DNA from: Streptomyces sp. T12
Lineage (GTDB): Bacteria > Actinomycetota > Actinomycetes > Streptomycetales > Streptomycetaceae
Assembly: GCF_028736035.1 (NCBI RefSeq)
Contig: NZ_CP117866.1
Coordinates: 3,906,001-3,970,000 of the forward strand
Reading direction: 5' to 3'
Length of the DNA: 64,000 nucleotides
Shown one piece after another: positions 43,059-51,255 of this stretch. The notes under the pieces are model-generated. The model made no database searches and was not told the origin of the DNA. It saw nothing but the letters and a program-made list of their open reading frames with translations. Position numbers and translations under genes: made by a program. Numbering within the stretch: position 1 is the first letter of the stretch; the number at the start of each line of letters is the position of its first letter.

Positions 43059-44210
43059 TCACACGTCCGCGTACTTCGTGTCCGCCGCCGGATCCAGCGC
43101 CAGCCGGTACCCCCGCTTCACCACCGTCTGGATCAGCTTCGGCGCCCCCAGGGCCGTACGAAGCCGCGCCATCGCCGTCTCCACGGCATGCTCGTCCCGC
43201 CCCGCTCCCGGCAGCGCGCGCAGCAGCTCCGCGCGGGGTACCACCCAGCCCGGTCGGCGGGACAGGGCGCGCAGCAGGGACATGCCCGCGGGCGGCACGG
43301 GGCGCAGTGCGCCGTCGACCAGGACCGCGTGCCCGCGGATCTCCACCCGGTGCCCGGCGATCGGCAGCGACCGGGCCCGGCCGGGCAGCTCCTGGCACAG
43401 CAGCTGGACCAGCGGACCGAGCCGGAACCGCTCGGGCTGGACCGTGTCGACGCCGAGTGCCTGCAGGGGCAGCGCGGTGACCGGGCCGACGCAGGCCGGG
43501 AGGACGTCGTGGTAGAGGGCGGCGAGCACTTCGGGAAGCAGCCCGCGCTCCTCGGCCCGCGACAGCAGGGACGCCGCGGCCGGGGCGCTGGTGAAGGTGA
43601 GGGCGTCCAGGCCGCGGGAGACCGTCGCGTCCAGCAGGCGGTCGACCGGGCCGATGTCCTCCGGCGGGAGCCACCGGTAGACGGGGACCCCGAGCACCTC
43701 CGCTCCCGCGGCCCGCAGCGCCTCCACGAACCCGGGCAGCGGCTCACCGTGCAACTGGATGGCGACCCGTCGCCCGTCGACGCCCTCCTCCAGCAGCCGG
43801 TCCAGTACCTCGGCCATGGACTCGCTGGACGGCGACCAGTCCTCCGTCAGCCCGGCGGCCCGTACCGCGCCCTTGACCTTCGGTCCGCGCGCGAGGATCT
43901 CCACCCCGCGCAGCCGTTCCAGCAGATCCTCGCCCAGCCCCCATCCGTCGGCGGCCTCGATCCAGCCCCGGAAGCCGATCGCGGTCGTGGCGACCACGAT
44001 GTCCGGCGTCCGCTGGATGATCTCCTTGGTGGCGGCGAGCAGCTCGCTGTCGTCGGCCAGTGGCACGATGCGCAGGGCAGGGGCGTGCAGCACGGCGGCG
44101 CCGCGCCGCTGGAGCAAGGCCCCGAGCTCGTCGGCGCGGCGCGCGGCGGTCACGCCCACGGTGAACCCCGCGAGGGGCCCATGGTCGGATTGCTGCTGTT
44201 CGTCGTACAT
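43059..44210 (-). CDS. nnaR: Uroporphyrinogen-III synthase-like domain fused to winged-helix DNA-binding domain; nitrate regulator NnaR type
   Basis: 383 residues from the ATG of MYDEQQQSDHGPLAGF. Residues ~15-265 are a HemD fold (FTVGVTAARRADELGALLQR; DALTFTSAPAAASLLSRAEE). Residues ~285-375 are an OmpR-type winged helix (LLRALSRRPGWVVPRAELLR; HAVETAMARLRTALG; IQTVVKRGYRLAL). In S. coelicolor this two-domain protein, NnaR, activates nitrate/nitrite assimilation genes together with GlnR. It lies 165 bases downstream of narK on the same strand, which fits. Confidence 0.88.
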   Translation of the reverse strand: MYDEQQQSDHGPLAGFTVGVTAARRADELGALLQRRGAAVLHAPALRIVPLADDSELLAATKEIIQRTPDIVVATTAIGFRGWIEAADGWGLGEDLLERLRGVEILARGPKVKGAVRAAGLTEDWSPSSESMAEVLDRLLEEGVDGRRVAIQLHGEPLPGFVEALRAAGAEVLGVPVYRWLPPEDIGPVDRLLDATVSRGLDALTFTSAPAAASLLSRAEERGLLPEVLAALYHDVLPACVGPVTALPLQALGVDTVQPERFRLGPLVQLLCQELPGRARSLPIAGHRVEIRGHAVLVDGALRPVPPAGMSLLRALSRRPGWVVPRAELLRALPGAGRDEHAVETAMARLRTALGAPKLIQTVVKRGYRLALDPAADTKYADV

Positions 44211-44375
44211 AACTCTCGTCCCGCACTCGAGTTGTGGTGCCTGCGCCAGGTGGTTCCACCGGGGTTGGCCGGGAGCGGCTCCTGATCGCACCCTTGGTGG
44301 GTACACCTGCATGCCGATCGAGCCTGTCAACGGTGCGTGACAGGCTCGGTTCGGCTTCATGTCAGCGGTGTTACG

Positions 44376-45758
44376 TCACACCTCCGCGTAGCTGAGCTGC
44401 GGCTTTGCCTCCGAGGTCGCTGTGGCGTTCGTCTCCGAGGCGGCCGGGCGGCGAAGGTATACGGCCCAGGTGACCGCGAAGCAGGCGCCGTAGAAGGCGA
44501 GGAAGGCGATGAAGGCGCCGGTGCCGGAGCCCACGGTGAGGAAGGACTGGCGGAAGGCGAGGTTGATGCCGAGGCCGCCGAGCGCGCCCACCGCGCCGAT
44601 GAGGCCCATGGAGGCACCGGAGAGGCGGCGGCCGTAGGACGCGGCCTCCTCACCGGTGAGCCCCTTGGCGGCGGCCTTCGCCTGGAAGATGCCGGGGATC
44701 ATCTTGTACGTCGAGCCGTTGCCGAGGCCGGTCAGCACGAAGAGGGCGATGAACGCGGTGGTGAACAGCGGCAGCGACTTCTGCATCGAGGCCACGATGA
44801 TGACCGAGGTCGCGGCGGCCATGCCGACGAAGTTCCACAGCGTGATCTTCGCGCCGCCGTAGCGGTCGGCGAGCCAGCCGCCGACGGGCCGGATCAGGGA
44901 GCCCAGCAGCGGGCCGATAAAGGTGATCGAGGCCGCCTGCAGCGGCGTACGGCCGAACTGGGTCTGCAGGACGAGGCCGAAGGCGAAGCTGTAGCCGATG
45001 AAGGAACCGAAGGTGCCGATGTAGAGGAAGGACATGATCCAGGTGTGCGCGTCCTTCACGGCCTCCTTGGCGGCGCCGGTGTCGTTCTTCACGGACGAGA
45101 TGTTGTCCATGAAGAGGACGGCGCAGACGGCGGAGACGATGATGAAGGGAATGTAGATCCCGAGCAGCAGGCGCGGGCCGCCGTTCGCTCCGATGACAGC
45201 GAGGCCGATGAGCTGCACGACGGGCACGCCGATGTTGCCGCCGCCGGCGTTGAGGCCGAGGGCCCAGCCCTTCTTCCGCAGGGGGAAGAAGGAGTTGATG
45301 TTGGTCATGGAGGAGGCGAAGTTGCCGCCGCCGACGCCCGCGAGCACCGCACAGATCATGAAGGTGGAGTACGAGGTGCTCGGCTCCATCACGAGGTACG
45401 CGGCGATGGTGGGGATGAGCAGTGCGCTCGCCGCGATGATGGTCCAGTTCCGGCCGCCGAAGCGGGCGACAGCGAAGGTGTACGGCACGCGCACGATCGA
45501 GCCGACCAGGGTCGCCATGGCGACGAGGAAGAACTTGTCCGCGGGAGTGAGCCCGTACTCCGGCCCCATGAAGAGCACCATCACGGACCACAGGGTCCAG
45601 ATCGAGAACCCGATGTGCTCGGAGAGGACGGAGAAGAGCAGGTTCCGCCGGGCGATCTTCTCCCCCTTCTCGTTCCAGAAGGTCTCGTTCTCGGGGTCCC
45701 AGTGGTCGATCCAGCGGCCTCCCCTGCTCTCGGCGGGGGCTGTGCTAGGGGCTGTCAT
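44376..45758 (-). CDS. narK: Nitrate/nitrite transporter, NarK-type MFS
   Basis: 460 residues, about 12 transmembrane segments. Nitrate-porter features: GVGGGNFASSMTNINSFFPL and LNAGGGNIGVPVVQLIG (Gly-rich nitrate signatures), plus RPVGGWLADRYGGAKITLWN (MFS motif A). It moves nitrate in or nitrite out across the cytoplasmic membrane. It is followed by nnaR. No nitrate or nitrite reductase gene is in the window. Confidence 0.92.
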   Translation of the reverse strand: MTAPSTAPAESRGGRWIDHWDPENETFWNEKGEKIARRNLLFSVLSEHIGFSIWTLWSVMVLFMGPEYGLTPADKFFLVAMATLVGSIVRVPYTFAVARFGGRNWTIIAASALLIPTIAAYLVMEPSTSYSTFMICAVLAGVGGGNFASSMTNINSFFPLRKKGWALGLNAGGGNIGVPVVQLIGLAVIGANGGPRLLLGIYIPFIIVSAVCAVLFMDNISSVKNDTGAAKEAVKDAHTWIMSFLYIGTFGSFIGYSFAFGLVLQTQFGRTPLQAASITFIGPLLGSLIRPVGGWLADRYGGAKITLWNFVGMAAATSVIIVASMQKSLPLFTTAFIALFVLTGLGNGSTYKMIPGIFQAKAAAKGLTGEEAASYGRRLSGASMGLIGAVGALGGLGINLAFRQSFLTVGSGTGAFIAFLAFYGACFAVTWAVYLRRPAASETNATATSEAKPQLSYAEV

Positions 45759-45825
45759 GACGCCTCCACGGTCTTCGGGGCTCGGTCGCGCTTTGAGTGG
45801 CTGGTCCCGAAGGTAGGGAGGGCGC

Positions 45826-45841
45826 GTTTCCGGCCTGTGGC
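45826..45841 (-). promoter_or_regulatory. Possible GlnR half-site pair upstream of narK
   Basis: On the minus strand GCCAC-6 bases-GAAAC approximates the GlnR repeat gTnAc-n6-GaAAc (one mismatch in the first half), ~70 bases before narK. Weak match; biologically plausible because GlnR controls nitrogen genes. Confidence 0.25.
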
Positions 45842-46014
45842 ACCGAGTGACCGGAAAGGAACTTTGCTCTCACCCGGCGGGGAGGGCGGATGAGAGGTTG
45901 TGTTGGTCGTCCCTATATAAGGGCGAGATATGGGGGCGGGATGGGGGACGGGGTGCACGGCCACACCGGGGTGTGGATATAGAGGATATAGGGGGCGAAG
46001 AGCACCCCTCTCTG

Positions 46015-47034
46015 TCAGCGCTGCGGGGGCTGCCAGTGGGGGTTCTGCTGGGGGTGGGGCGGCTGAGGCGATTGGGGCGGCTGGGGGCTCTGCTGCTGGG
46101 GGTAGGGCTGGGGCTGGCCGTACGGGGGCTGCGCTTGCGGCTGGCCGTACGGCGGCTGGGGCTGCGGCTGCGGCTGCGGCTGCGGCTGCGTGGCGTACGG
46201 GGCCTGGGGCTGGGGAGCGCCGTAGGGACCCGGGGCGGGCTGGTTGCCGTAGGGGCCGGGGGCCGGGGCGGCGGGCTGCGCGGGGTAGGCGCCCGGCGCG
46301 GGAGGCTGTGCAGGGTAGGCACCCGGCGCGGCAGGCTGAGCAGGGTACGCACCCGGCGCCGCGGGCTGGCCGTACGGCCCGGGGACCGGGGCTTGGTTGC
46401 CGTAGGGACCGGCCGCGAACGGGTTGCCGTGCCCCGGCAGCTGCCCGCCGGGCGGCAGATAGCGCACCCGCTCGGTCTCGTCGGTGATCGGCGCGAACCC
46501 GGCAGCCTGCAGCCGGGCCGCGAACTTGGCGTTGCGCTTGCGGTTGACGACGAAGACCACGCCGAGGATCGCCATGAAGAACGCCCACGTGAGCAGGGCG
46601 GCGATCCAGGCAGAGGCATCCGCGCCGAGCCGCACCCCCAGGAGCCCGGCGCCGATGGTGACGCCCACGGCCGCGTAGCCCGCCCGCTTCTCGGCGTTCT
46701 TACCGGTGAGGTCGAAGTTGATGCGGGCCTTCAGGAGCTCGAAGGCGTCCGGCACGAGTGGCGGTACGGAGACCCCGTCGCCGGCGTTCGGGTACTGCGC
46801 CCAGTTCTGCAGGGCGCGGGCGCGGGCCTGGGGGCTGGGGTCGGGCGCGATCATCATGACGAGCGCGCCGTTGCGTCCGGTGCTCTGACGTACGTCCAGG
46901 TACTCGTACCCGAACTGCTGGGCGATGAAGGCGAGCCTGGCGAGCTTCTTCACGGAGGCCATGGGACTGGTGAGCTCGACGGGCCCCCCGCTCGCCATCA
47001 GCTGCAGCATCTTCTGCACTTGCCGCTTGCTCAT
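46015..47034 (-). CDS. Two-helix membrane protein with long Pro/Gln-rich C-terminal repeats
   Basis: 339 residues from the ATG of MSKRQVQKMLQLM. Residues 1-110 are a conserved cytoplasmic domain (ASVKKLARLAFIAQQFGYEY). Two adjacent hydrophobic segments follow (AAVGVTIGAGLLGVRLG; WIAALLTWAFFMAILGVVFV). From ~190 on the chain is low complexity: repeats of AAPGAYPAQP, then PQPQPQPQ and PPYGQPQ. Length of the tail is probably variable by repeat slippage. Function unknown. Confidence 0.78.
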   Translation of the reverse strand: MSKRQVQKMLQLMASGGPVELTSPMASVKKLARLAFIAQQFGYEYLDVRQSTGRNGALVMMIAPDPSPQARARALQNWAQYPNAGDGVSVPPLVPDAFELLKARINFDLTGKNAEKRAGYAAVGVTIGAGLLGVRLGADASAWIAALLTWAFFMAILGVVFVVNRKRNAKFAARLQAAGFAPITDETERVRYLPPGGQLPGHGNPFAAGPYGNQAPVPGPYGQPAAPGAYPAQPAAPGAYPAQPPAPGAYPAQPAAPAPGPYGNQPAPGPYGAPQPQAPYATQPQPQPQPQPQPPYGQPQAQPPYGQPQPYPQQQSPQPPQSPQPPHPQQNPHWQPPQR

Positions 47035-47204
47035 CGCCGTCCGCTCCCCACCGGCCACCTGGACCACTCGGCCCCTTGGGCACCCCGTTCACTTGCGCAA
47101 CATCGTCAGTGTTCCACGGGGGTCTGACATTCAGAACCTGGGTGGGCGTGCTTCACGGGATCTTGGTGGAACCTTGCCGTGGGGATGATGTGTCGGTCTG
47201 GGGG

Positions 47205-47675
47205 TCATGCGGCCACCTCCCGCACCCGCTCCCGCCTCCCACCCACCTCGAACCACAGGAGTTTCCCCGCACTCCGGTCGAGACCATCACCAAGGGGCCA
47301 GCCACCCCAGCAGTCGGCGTACTCCTGGACGAGGAGCAGCCCGCGTCCGCTGACGGCGTCTGCCGGAGCAGGCCGAACAAGGTTGCCGGGCGGCTTGTCG
47401 AAGGGAGCTGGGATGTGAGAACTCGTGTCCCAGACGCCCACGCGCAACCGCCCGTCGTTCAGGGCGGTCAGGCGAAGCGACGCGGGGCCTCTGGTGTGCC
47501 GGTAGGCATTGGTGACCAACTCGGACGTCAACAGCTCAACGACGTCCAGGATTTCGACCCTGCCGTGGCCGTTGAGGGCGGCTCGTGCGGTCATACGTGC
47601 GACGCGTGCAGCGCGGGGGTCATGCGGGAGGCGGAGGGCGTACGCCCAGGTGTCGGGCGGGGCTACGGTGGCCAT
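47205..47675 (-). CDS. RsbW-like HATPase (ATP-binding anti-sigma/regulatory kinase)
   Basis: 156 residues. GHKL ATPase boxes: VELLTSELVTNAYRHT (N box), LRVGVWDTSSH (G1), and SGRGLLLVQEYADCWG (G2). Small stand-alone HATPases of this kind accompany WhiJ-like XRE and DUF397 genes in Streptomyces. Those genes lie just to the right, transcribed divergently. Probably a modulator of development-related regulation. Confidence 0.88.
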   Translation of the reverse strand: MATVAPPDTWAYALRLPHDPRAARVARMTARAALNGHGRVEILDVVELLTSELVTNAYRHTRGPASLRLTALNDGRLRVGVWDTSSHIPAPFDKPPGNLVRPAPADAVSGRGLLLVQEYADCWGGWPLGDGLDRSAGKLLWFEVGGRRERVREVAA

Positions 47676-47914
47676 GACGGGCTCCTGAAGGAAGAGGAAG
47701 GGGACCTTTGGATCACTTGTTCAACCGCCGTGTCCTGCAGTGGCATTGCCTGGGTTGGTGCGCTTCCGACTTACGGACGGGGCCAGTTGAGCAACTCACG
47801 TCCGACAACGTAGCGACAGGAATGTAAGTTCTTCCATCGAATCCAGGAAGATCTACCAACAGCCACCCATGTGAGTGACGCCGCAAGCCTCTGCCCAGGA
47901 AGAAACGACTCACG

Positions 47915-48766
47915 ATGCCACCCGCCCCCACCGCTACCCTGCGCCAGCAACGGCTCGGCGCCGAACTGCGAAAACTCCGCGAACGCGCGGGACTCACCTC
48001 GACCGCGGCCGCCGCACTCCTTGGCGGCCCGCAGGCACGCATCAGCAACATCGAAGCCGGGCGATACGCCGTGAGTGCCGACCGCGTACGCACGCTGGCA
48101 CGCAACTACAGCTGCGCCGACGAGACGTACGTCGACGCCCTCGCCACGATGACGGGCGGCCGCAAGCGCGGATGGTGGGAGGAATACCGCGACATACTCT
48201 CGCCCGGTCTCCTCGACCTGGCCGAACTCGAACACCACGCCACCGCATTGCGCGTAGCCGTCACAGTTCACATGCCGGGCCTGCTGCAGACGCCGGAGCA
48301 TGCCCGAGCGACCATGCGTGAGGCCGTGCCGCCCTTGCGCCCCCACGAGATCGAGCACCGCGTGTCGTACCGCGTGAAGCGCCAGGCCGTGCTGTTCGAG
48401 GACACCCTCACCCCCCACGCAGCCACCATTCACGAGGCGGCTCTGCGCATGGGTTTCGGTGGACCAGACGTCACCCGCGCGCAGCTCGACCACCTCCTAG
48501 AGATGAGCGAGCAAGCCAACATCACAATTCGGGTGCTCCCCTTCGGACAGACCGGCTTCCCCGCTTCGGGGCAGCCCATCACCTACGCGGTCGGCCAGGT
48601 CCCCCAACTGGACACAGTCGTCCTGGACACGGACCACGGCTGCGAATTCCTCGATGCGGAAGCCCAGTTGAACCGCTACCGCTCGGTGCTGGACCGCATG
48701 GAATCGCGTGCTCTCCCCGAACCGAAATCTCGAGACCTCATCCAGGGAATCGCCCGAGAGATGTGA
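47915..48766 (+). CDS. WhiJ-like XRE-family regulator with DUF5753 domain
   Basis: 283 residues. HTH at 8-65: RQQRLGAELRKLRERAGLTS, then LLGGPQARISNIEAGRYAVS. DUF5753 fills the remainder: WWEEYRDILSPGLLDLAELE, ITYAVGQVPQLDTVVLDTDH. Paralogues control developmental onset (WhiJ). The DUF397 gene starts 10 bases after its stop, forming the usual pair. Confidence 0.92.
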   Translation: MPPAPTATLRQQRLGAELRKLRERAGLTSTAAAALLGGPQARISNIEAGRYAVSADRVRTLARNYSCADETYVDALATMTGGRKRGWWEEYRDILSPGLLDLAELEHHATALRVAVTVHMPGLLQTPEHARATMREAVPPLRPHEIEHRVSYRVKRQAVLFEDTLTPHAATIHEAALRMGFGGPDVTRAQLDHLLEMSEQANITIRVLPFGQTGFPASGQPITYAVGQVPQLDTVVLDTDHGCEFLDAEAQLNRYRSVLDRMESRALPEPKSRDLIQGIAREM

Positions 48767-48776
48767 GGAACACACC

Positions 48777-48989
48777 ATGCCCGAACTGTCCTGGCAGAAG
48801 TCCACATACAGCGCTGAGGCCGCGAACTGCGTCTACGCCGCTGCCACTCCCACCGGAGCAGTCCTCCTACGCGAAAGCGATGAGCCGGAGACGATCCTGA
48901 CCACCGGCTCCCGACAACTCGGCGCACTGATATCCGCCCTCAAAGCCGATCCGTTTGCCCACACCCCAGAGACACGGAGGCACGCCTGA
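48777..48989 (+). CDS. DUF397 protein (WhiJ-partner type)
   Basis: 70 residues from the ATG of MPELSWQKSTYSAEAANCVY. The signature W.KS.YS.....C(V/Y) and the ending FAHTPETRRH are diagnostic of DUF397, the small partner of WhiJ-type regulators, which is thought to bind and inactivate the XRE protein. Its stop lies inside a terminator hairpin. Confidence 0.9.
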   Translation: MPELSWQKSTYSAEAANCVYAAATPTGAVLLRESDEPETILTTGSRQLGALISALKADPFAHTPETRRHA

Positions 48990-49010
48990 GCAACAACTCA
49001 CGCTCAGGCG
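48983..49010 (+). terminator. Hairpin at the end of the DUF397 gene
   Basis: CGCCTGAGC and GCTCAGGCG pair across AACAACTCAC. Confidence 0.75.
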
Positions 49011-49341
49011 CGGCAACGGACTGCTCGACAGACATGGGCAGCCCCCCCCTGGCCTTGTCCGACGCGAGCTCCAGCCTGGGGAGGTGGGTAAAGCACACGG
49101 AGCCGACCACCCCTCCGCCGGCCTTCGCCGGGCCGACTCCCATCGATGCCTCGCCGTCGGCCCGACGCTCGCCGTGCCGCCGCGTGGGCGCATCCAGGTT
49201 TCCTCCGCGCTTCTGGTGGGCGCTGCGCCATCTGCGCGCGACCTGGTCGCTGCCCGGCCCGCGGTGGTGGAGCCGAGAGCGGGCCGGGTCGGCGGCCGTG
49301 CTGCGCAGCGACCCGCGCCAGTGGGTCGCCATGACCGGGCT
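49011..49341. other. ~330-base segment of unknown content left of the integrase remnant
   Basis: All frames are open for long stretches but none shows a recognisable domain or a clear RBS. Probably decayed element DNA. Confidence 0.4.
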
Positions 49342-49584
49342 GGCCTCCGCCGCATCCGCTTCCACGACCTCCGCCACTCGACCGCCACCCCCCTCCTGGA
49401 ACAGGGCGTCGACCTCGTCGTGATCAAGGAACTACTCGGCCACGCCCACACCGGCGTAACCGCCGGCGTCTACGCCCACGTCCGACTCCGCCTGCAACGC
49501 CAAGCCATCGACTGCCTCAACAACGCCCTGAACGGCACCGAGGAGCCGCCTGACGACCCACCTGCCGCAGCGCTCGTCCGCTGA
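49342..49584 (+). pseudogene. C-terminal remnant of a tyrosine integrase
   Basis: About 80 codons nearly identical to the end of the intact integrase at 54939 (RIRFHDLRHSTATPLLEQG; LLGHAHTGVTAGVYAHVRLR). The second-half catalytic residues (HxxR, H, Tyr) are present but the N-terminal domain and first Arg are missing. The stop is followed by the same TTGCCGTCA repeats as after the intact gene. It marks the end of an older, mostly deleted integrative element. Confidence 0.85.
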
Positions 49585-49585
49585 C

Positions 49586-49607
49586 ATTGCCGTCAGCGTT
49601 GCCGTCA
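49586..49607. repeat. TTGCCGTCA tandem motif after integrase remnant
   Basis: ATTGCCGTCA-GCG-TTGCCGTCA; the same arrangement follows the intact integrase (56224-56245), and a variant is at 50600-50621. Possibly arm-type integrase binding sites. Confidence 0.6.
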
Positions 49608-49615
49608 AATGCCCA

Positions 49616-49651
49616 GGAGCCCCCGCCGAGTACCGACTCGGCAGGGGCTCC
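49616..49651. terminator. Terminator between integrase remnant and immunity gene A
   Basis: GGAGCCCCCGCCGAG pairs with CTCGGCAGGGGCTCC (one mismatch), loop TACCGA. Confidence 0.8.
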
Positions 49652-49720
49652 CTGTGTGCGTCCGAACGAACTCAGAAATCCCCGGCTACGCCCTCTCTGA
49701 CGCGCCGGGGACGTCGGCGC

Positions 49721-50107
49721 CTACGACAGGTTGTGCCAGGCATGGCTACAAGTTCCTCGGCACTCCATTTCCCTTCGCCGCTGGTCAGCCACAGCGAATG
49801 TGGACAAGAGGACACGGAAAGACTTCGCGTACTCACCGGGGGGCAGATTTATGATCTTCCCCATTTGTTCGAGAATCGGTTCTCGAACAATCAACACTGC
49901 CGGGGTCATGGTCGGCTTGACGCCTGATCGCAGCAGCCCATCACGCGCGTCGTTCACTGTCGCATGGGCCTGCATGGCGTAACGAACAACCTCGTGCAGT
50001 ACTGCCCCCTGCTCAACCTGATCTAGCGAAGAGAACCAGGCCTCTGCGTCCTCCAGACTACGGAGTTCTTGGGCAACCTCGTTGATGATCCGCTCTGATG
50101 CTCGCAA
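49721..50107 (-). CDS. DUF5958-family protein, probable immunity protein for orphan toxin tip A
   Basis: 128 residues from a TTG (LRASERIINEVAQELRSLED) placed 4 bases after the toxin stop, with GGAG upstream. The body reads WFSSLDQVEQGAVLHEVVRY, SGVKPTMTPAVLIVREPIL, FRVLLSTFAVADQRRREM, and ends GTCSHAWHNLS. I recognise the DUF5958 pattern from memory. Directly downstream of a toxin tip on the same strand is the standard place for an immunity gene. The DNA is visibly more A/T-rich than the core genome. Confidence 0.65.
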   Translation of the reverse strand: MRASERIINEVAQELRSLEDAEAWFSSLDQVEQGAVLHEVVRYAMQAHATVNDARDGLLRSGVKPTMTPAVLIVREPILEQMGKIINLPPGEYAKSFRVLLSTFAVADQRRREMECRGTCSHAWHNLS

Positions 50108-50111
50108 GTGC

Positions 50112-50522
50112 TCACCTGCTCCCGGGCTCGAATACAACGTATGGCCTGCTTGGGTCCAGCTCCGCATAGTCTGGGCGGTTCGGATTGTAGTTCTGCCAGA
50201 AGTCCCTACCGCGCCCACTCCCTTCACCGTCACCCGTACCCCTCGGCAGTGAATTCTTGACGCTGTGACGAGTTCTGGACGGACCGGACAGGATGTAATC
50301 CCAGTCCGATGTCGGGTTGGGCGTTCCGTTCGCACGGCTCCCGACCACAATGATTGGCTGCCCAGCTTTATCAGCGGCATTCTGAATTCGCTTGGCATCA
50401 TTCGGGCTGATACCGGCTTCCGATGCCGTTCTAAGGCCAGGGCCACACCACCCACCGGAATTGTGCACCAAGACCGGAGTCTCGCCCGCCAGCACATAGT
50501 ACGTGTGCAGGCCAGGCCGCTC
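50112..50522 (-). pseudogene. Orphan Rhs toxin tip A: end of Hint domain plus nucleotidyltransferase-like domain
   Basis: Open from a TAG at 50523; no start codon or RBS is needed because it is a displaced 3' module. It opens with LHTYYVLAGETPVLVHNSGG, the end of a Hint domain almost identical to that of the large Rhs protein. The ~115-residue tip follows: GISPNDAKRIQNAADKAGQP, then IIVVGSRANGTPNPTSDWDY, which resembles the GS-x-A-x(n)-SD-x-D motif of the nucleotidyltransferase (MNT) superfamily, and ends ELDPSRPYVVFEPGSR. Probably silent unless recombined onto the Rhs gene. Domain call is by motif only. Confidence 0.7.
50457..50510. repeat. Hint-end direct repeat, left copy
   Basis: Shares CCCGCCAGCACATAGTACGT (50485-50504) and flanking partial identity with 57133-57152, same orientation, 6,648 bp apart. 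It encodes the TYYVLAG junction of the toxin. Confidence 0.85.
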
Positions 50523-50599
50523 CTACCTGCAAATTTGCTGGTCAGCGGGCAATTTGACAGTCGCCGGATGTTCGTGCTCGTGCGCTGGAGTCTGCTGGT

Positions 50600-50621
50600 G
50601 TTGCCGTCACTGCTGCCGTCA
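50600..50621. repeat. TTGCCGTCA-like tandem motif near left end of the element
   Basis: GTTGCCGTCACTGCTGCCGTCA, 19 of 22 identical to the motif after the integrase gene; about 90 bases inside the left Hint-end repeat. Candidate arm-type site. Confidence 0.45.
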
Positions 50622-50665
50622 GTGGTCAACACCGCCTGGGGAATTCCAGGAATTCCGCAGGCGTG

Positions 50666-50902
50666 TCAAGCGGCTTTGTCGTGCGGGGTGAGGCTGATGG
50701 TCAGGTCGGCGCCGAGAGCCTGAGCCAGGCGGCGCAGGAGGGGAAGCGTGGGCACGGTCCCGCCGCCTTCGAAGCGGGAGATCTGCGGCTGCTTCATCCC
50801 GCACCGCTCGGCCAGCTCGGCCTGGGACAGCCCGAGCTCGATGCGCCGGTCGTGGACGAGTTGCCCGAGCTCACGGGCGAGCTCGGAAGGCGGGTCCTGC
50901 AT
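50666..50902 (-). CDS. Small XRE-family HTH protein (HigA-like), second antitoxin candidate
   Basis: 78 residues. HTH: RRIELGLSQAELAERCGMKQ then PQISRFEGGG, followed by a strand LGADLTISLTPH as in HigA-type antitoxins. It follows the antitoxin gene by 14 bases on the same strand, forming a toxin-HTH-HTH operon. Confidence 0.82.
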   Translation of the reverse strand: MQDPPSELARELGQLVHDRRIELGLSQAELAERCGMKQPQISRFEGGGTVPTLPLLRRLAQALGADLTISLTPHDKAA

Positions 50903-50916
50903 GGTTCCTCCCCGCC

Positions 50917-51255
50917 TCAGGCCGCTGGGGCGACGATGGTGACGGTGGGCTCGTCTCCGCCGGCGAGGTGCACGTCCACCGTGAGGTCCAGTGCGCGGGC
51001 CAGGCGCATGATGACCGCGATGGGCGGCAGCTCGGTGGCCGTCTCGATGCCCTCGATGTCATCGACGTCGACGTGCATGCGCTCGGCGAGTTCGGCCTCG
51101 CTCAGGCCCAGCTGCTTACGCCGGTCGTAGACGGCCTTGCCCAACGTCATGGCGAGGCCGGCCTCTTCGTAGACCCGGTCGTACTCGGGGTCAGCGTCCA
51201 GGTGTTCGCCCAGCAGCTGGCGGTGGCGACGGGTCCTCCATTCGCTGTGGTTCAT
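50917..51255 (-). CDS. XRE-family antitoxin (HigA-like)
   Basis: 112 residues. An N-terminal extension (RQLLGEHLDADPEYDRVYEE) is typical of antitoxins. HTH: YDRRKQLGLSEAELAERMHV; C-terminal LDLTVDVHLAGGDEPTVTI. The start overlaps the toxin stop by 4 bases (ATGA). It should bind and neutralise the HigB-like toxin and repress the operon. Confidence 0.87.
   Translation of the reverse strand: MNHSEWRTRRHRQLLGEHLDADPEYDRVYEEAGLAMTLGKAVYDRRKQLGLSEAELAERMHVDVDDIEGIETATELPPIAVIMRLARALDLTVDVHLAGGDEPTVTIVAPAA

Noticed and set aside
50112..50632. Single fused toxin-immunity gene
   Set aside because: Toxin tip and DUF5958 gene are in different frames; the toxin has its own stop 4 bases before the TTG start of the immunity gene.
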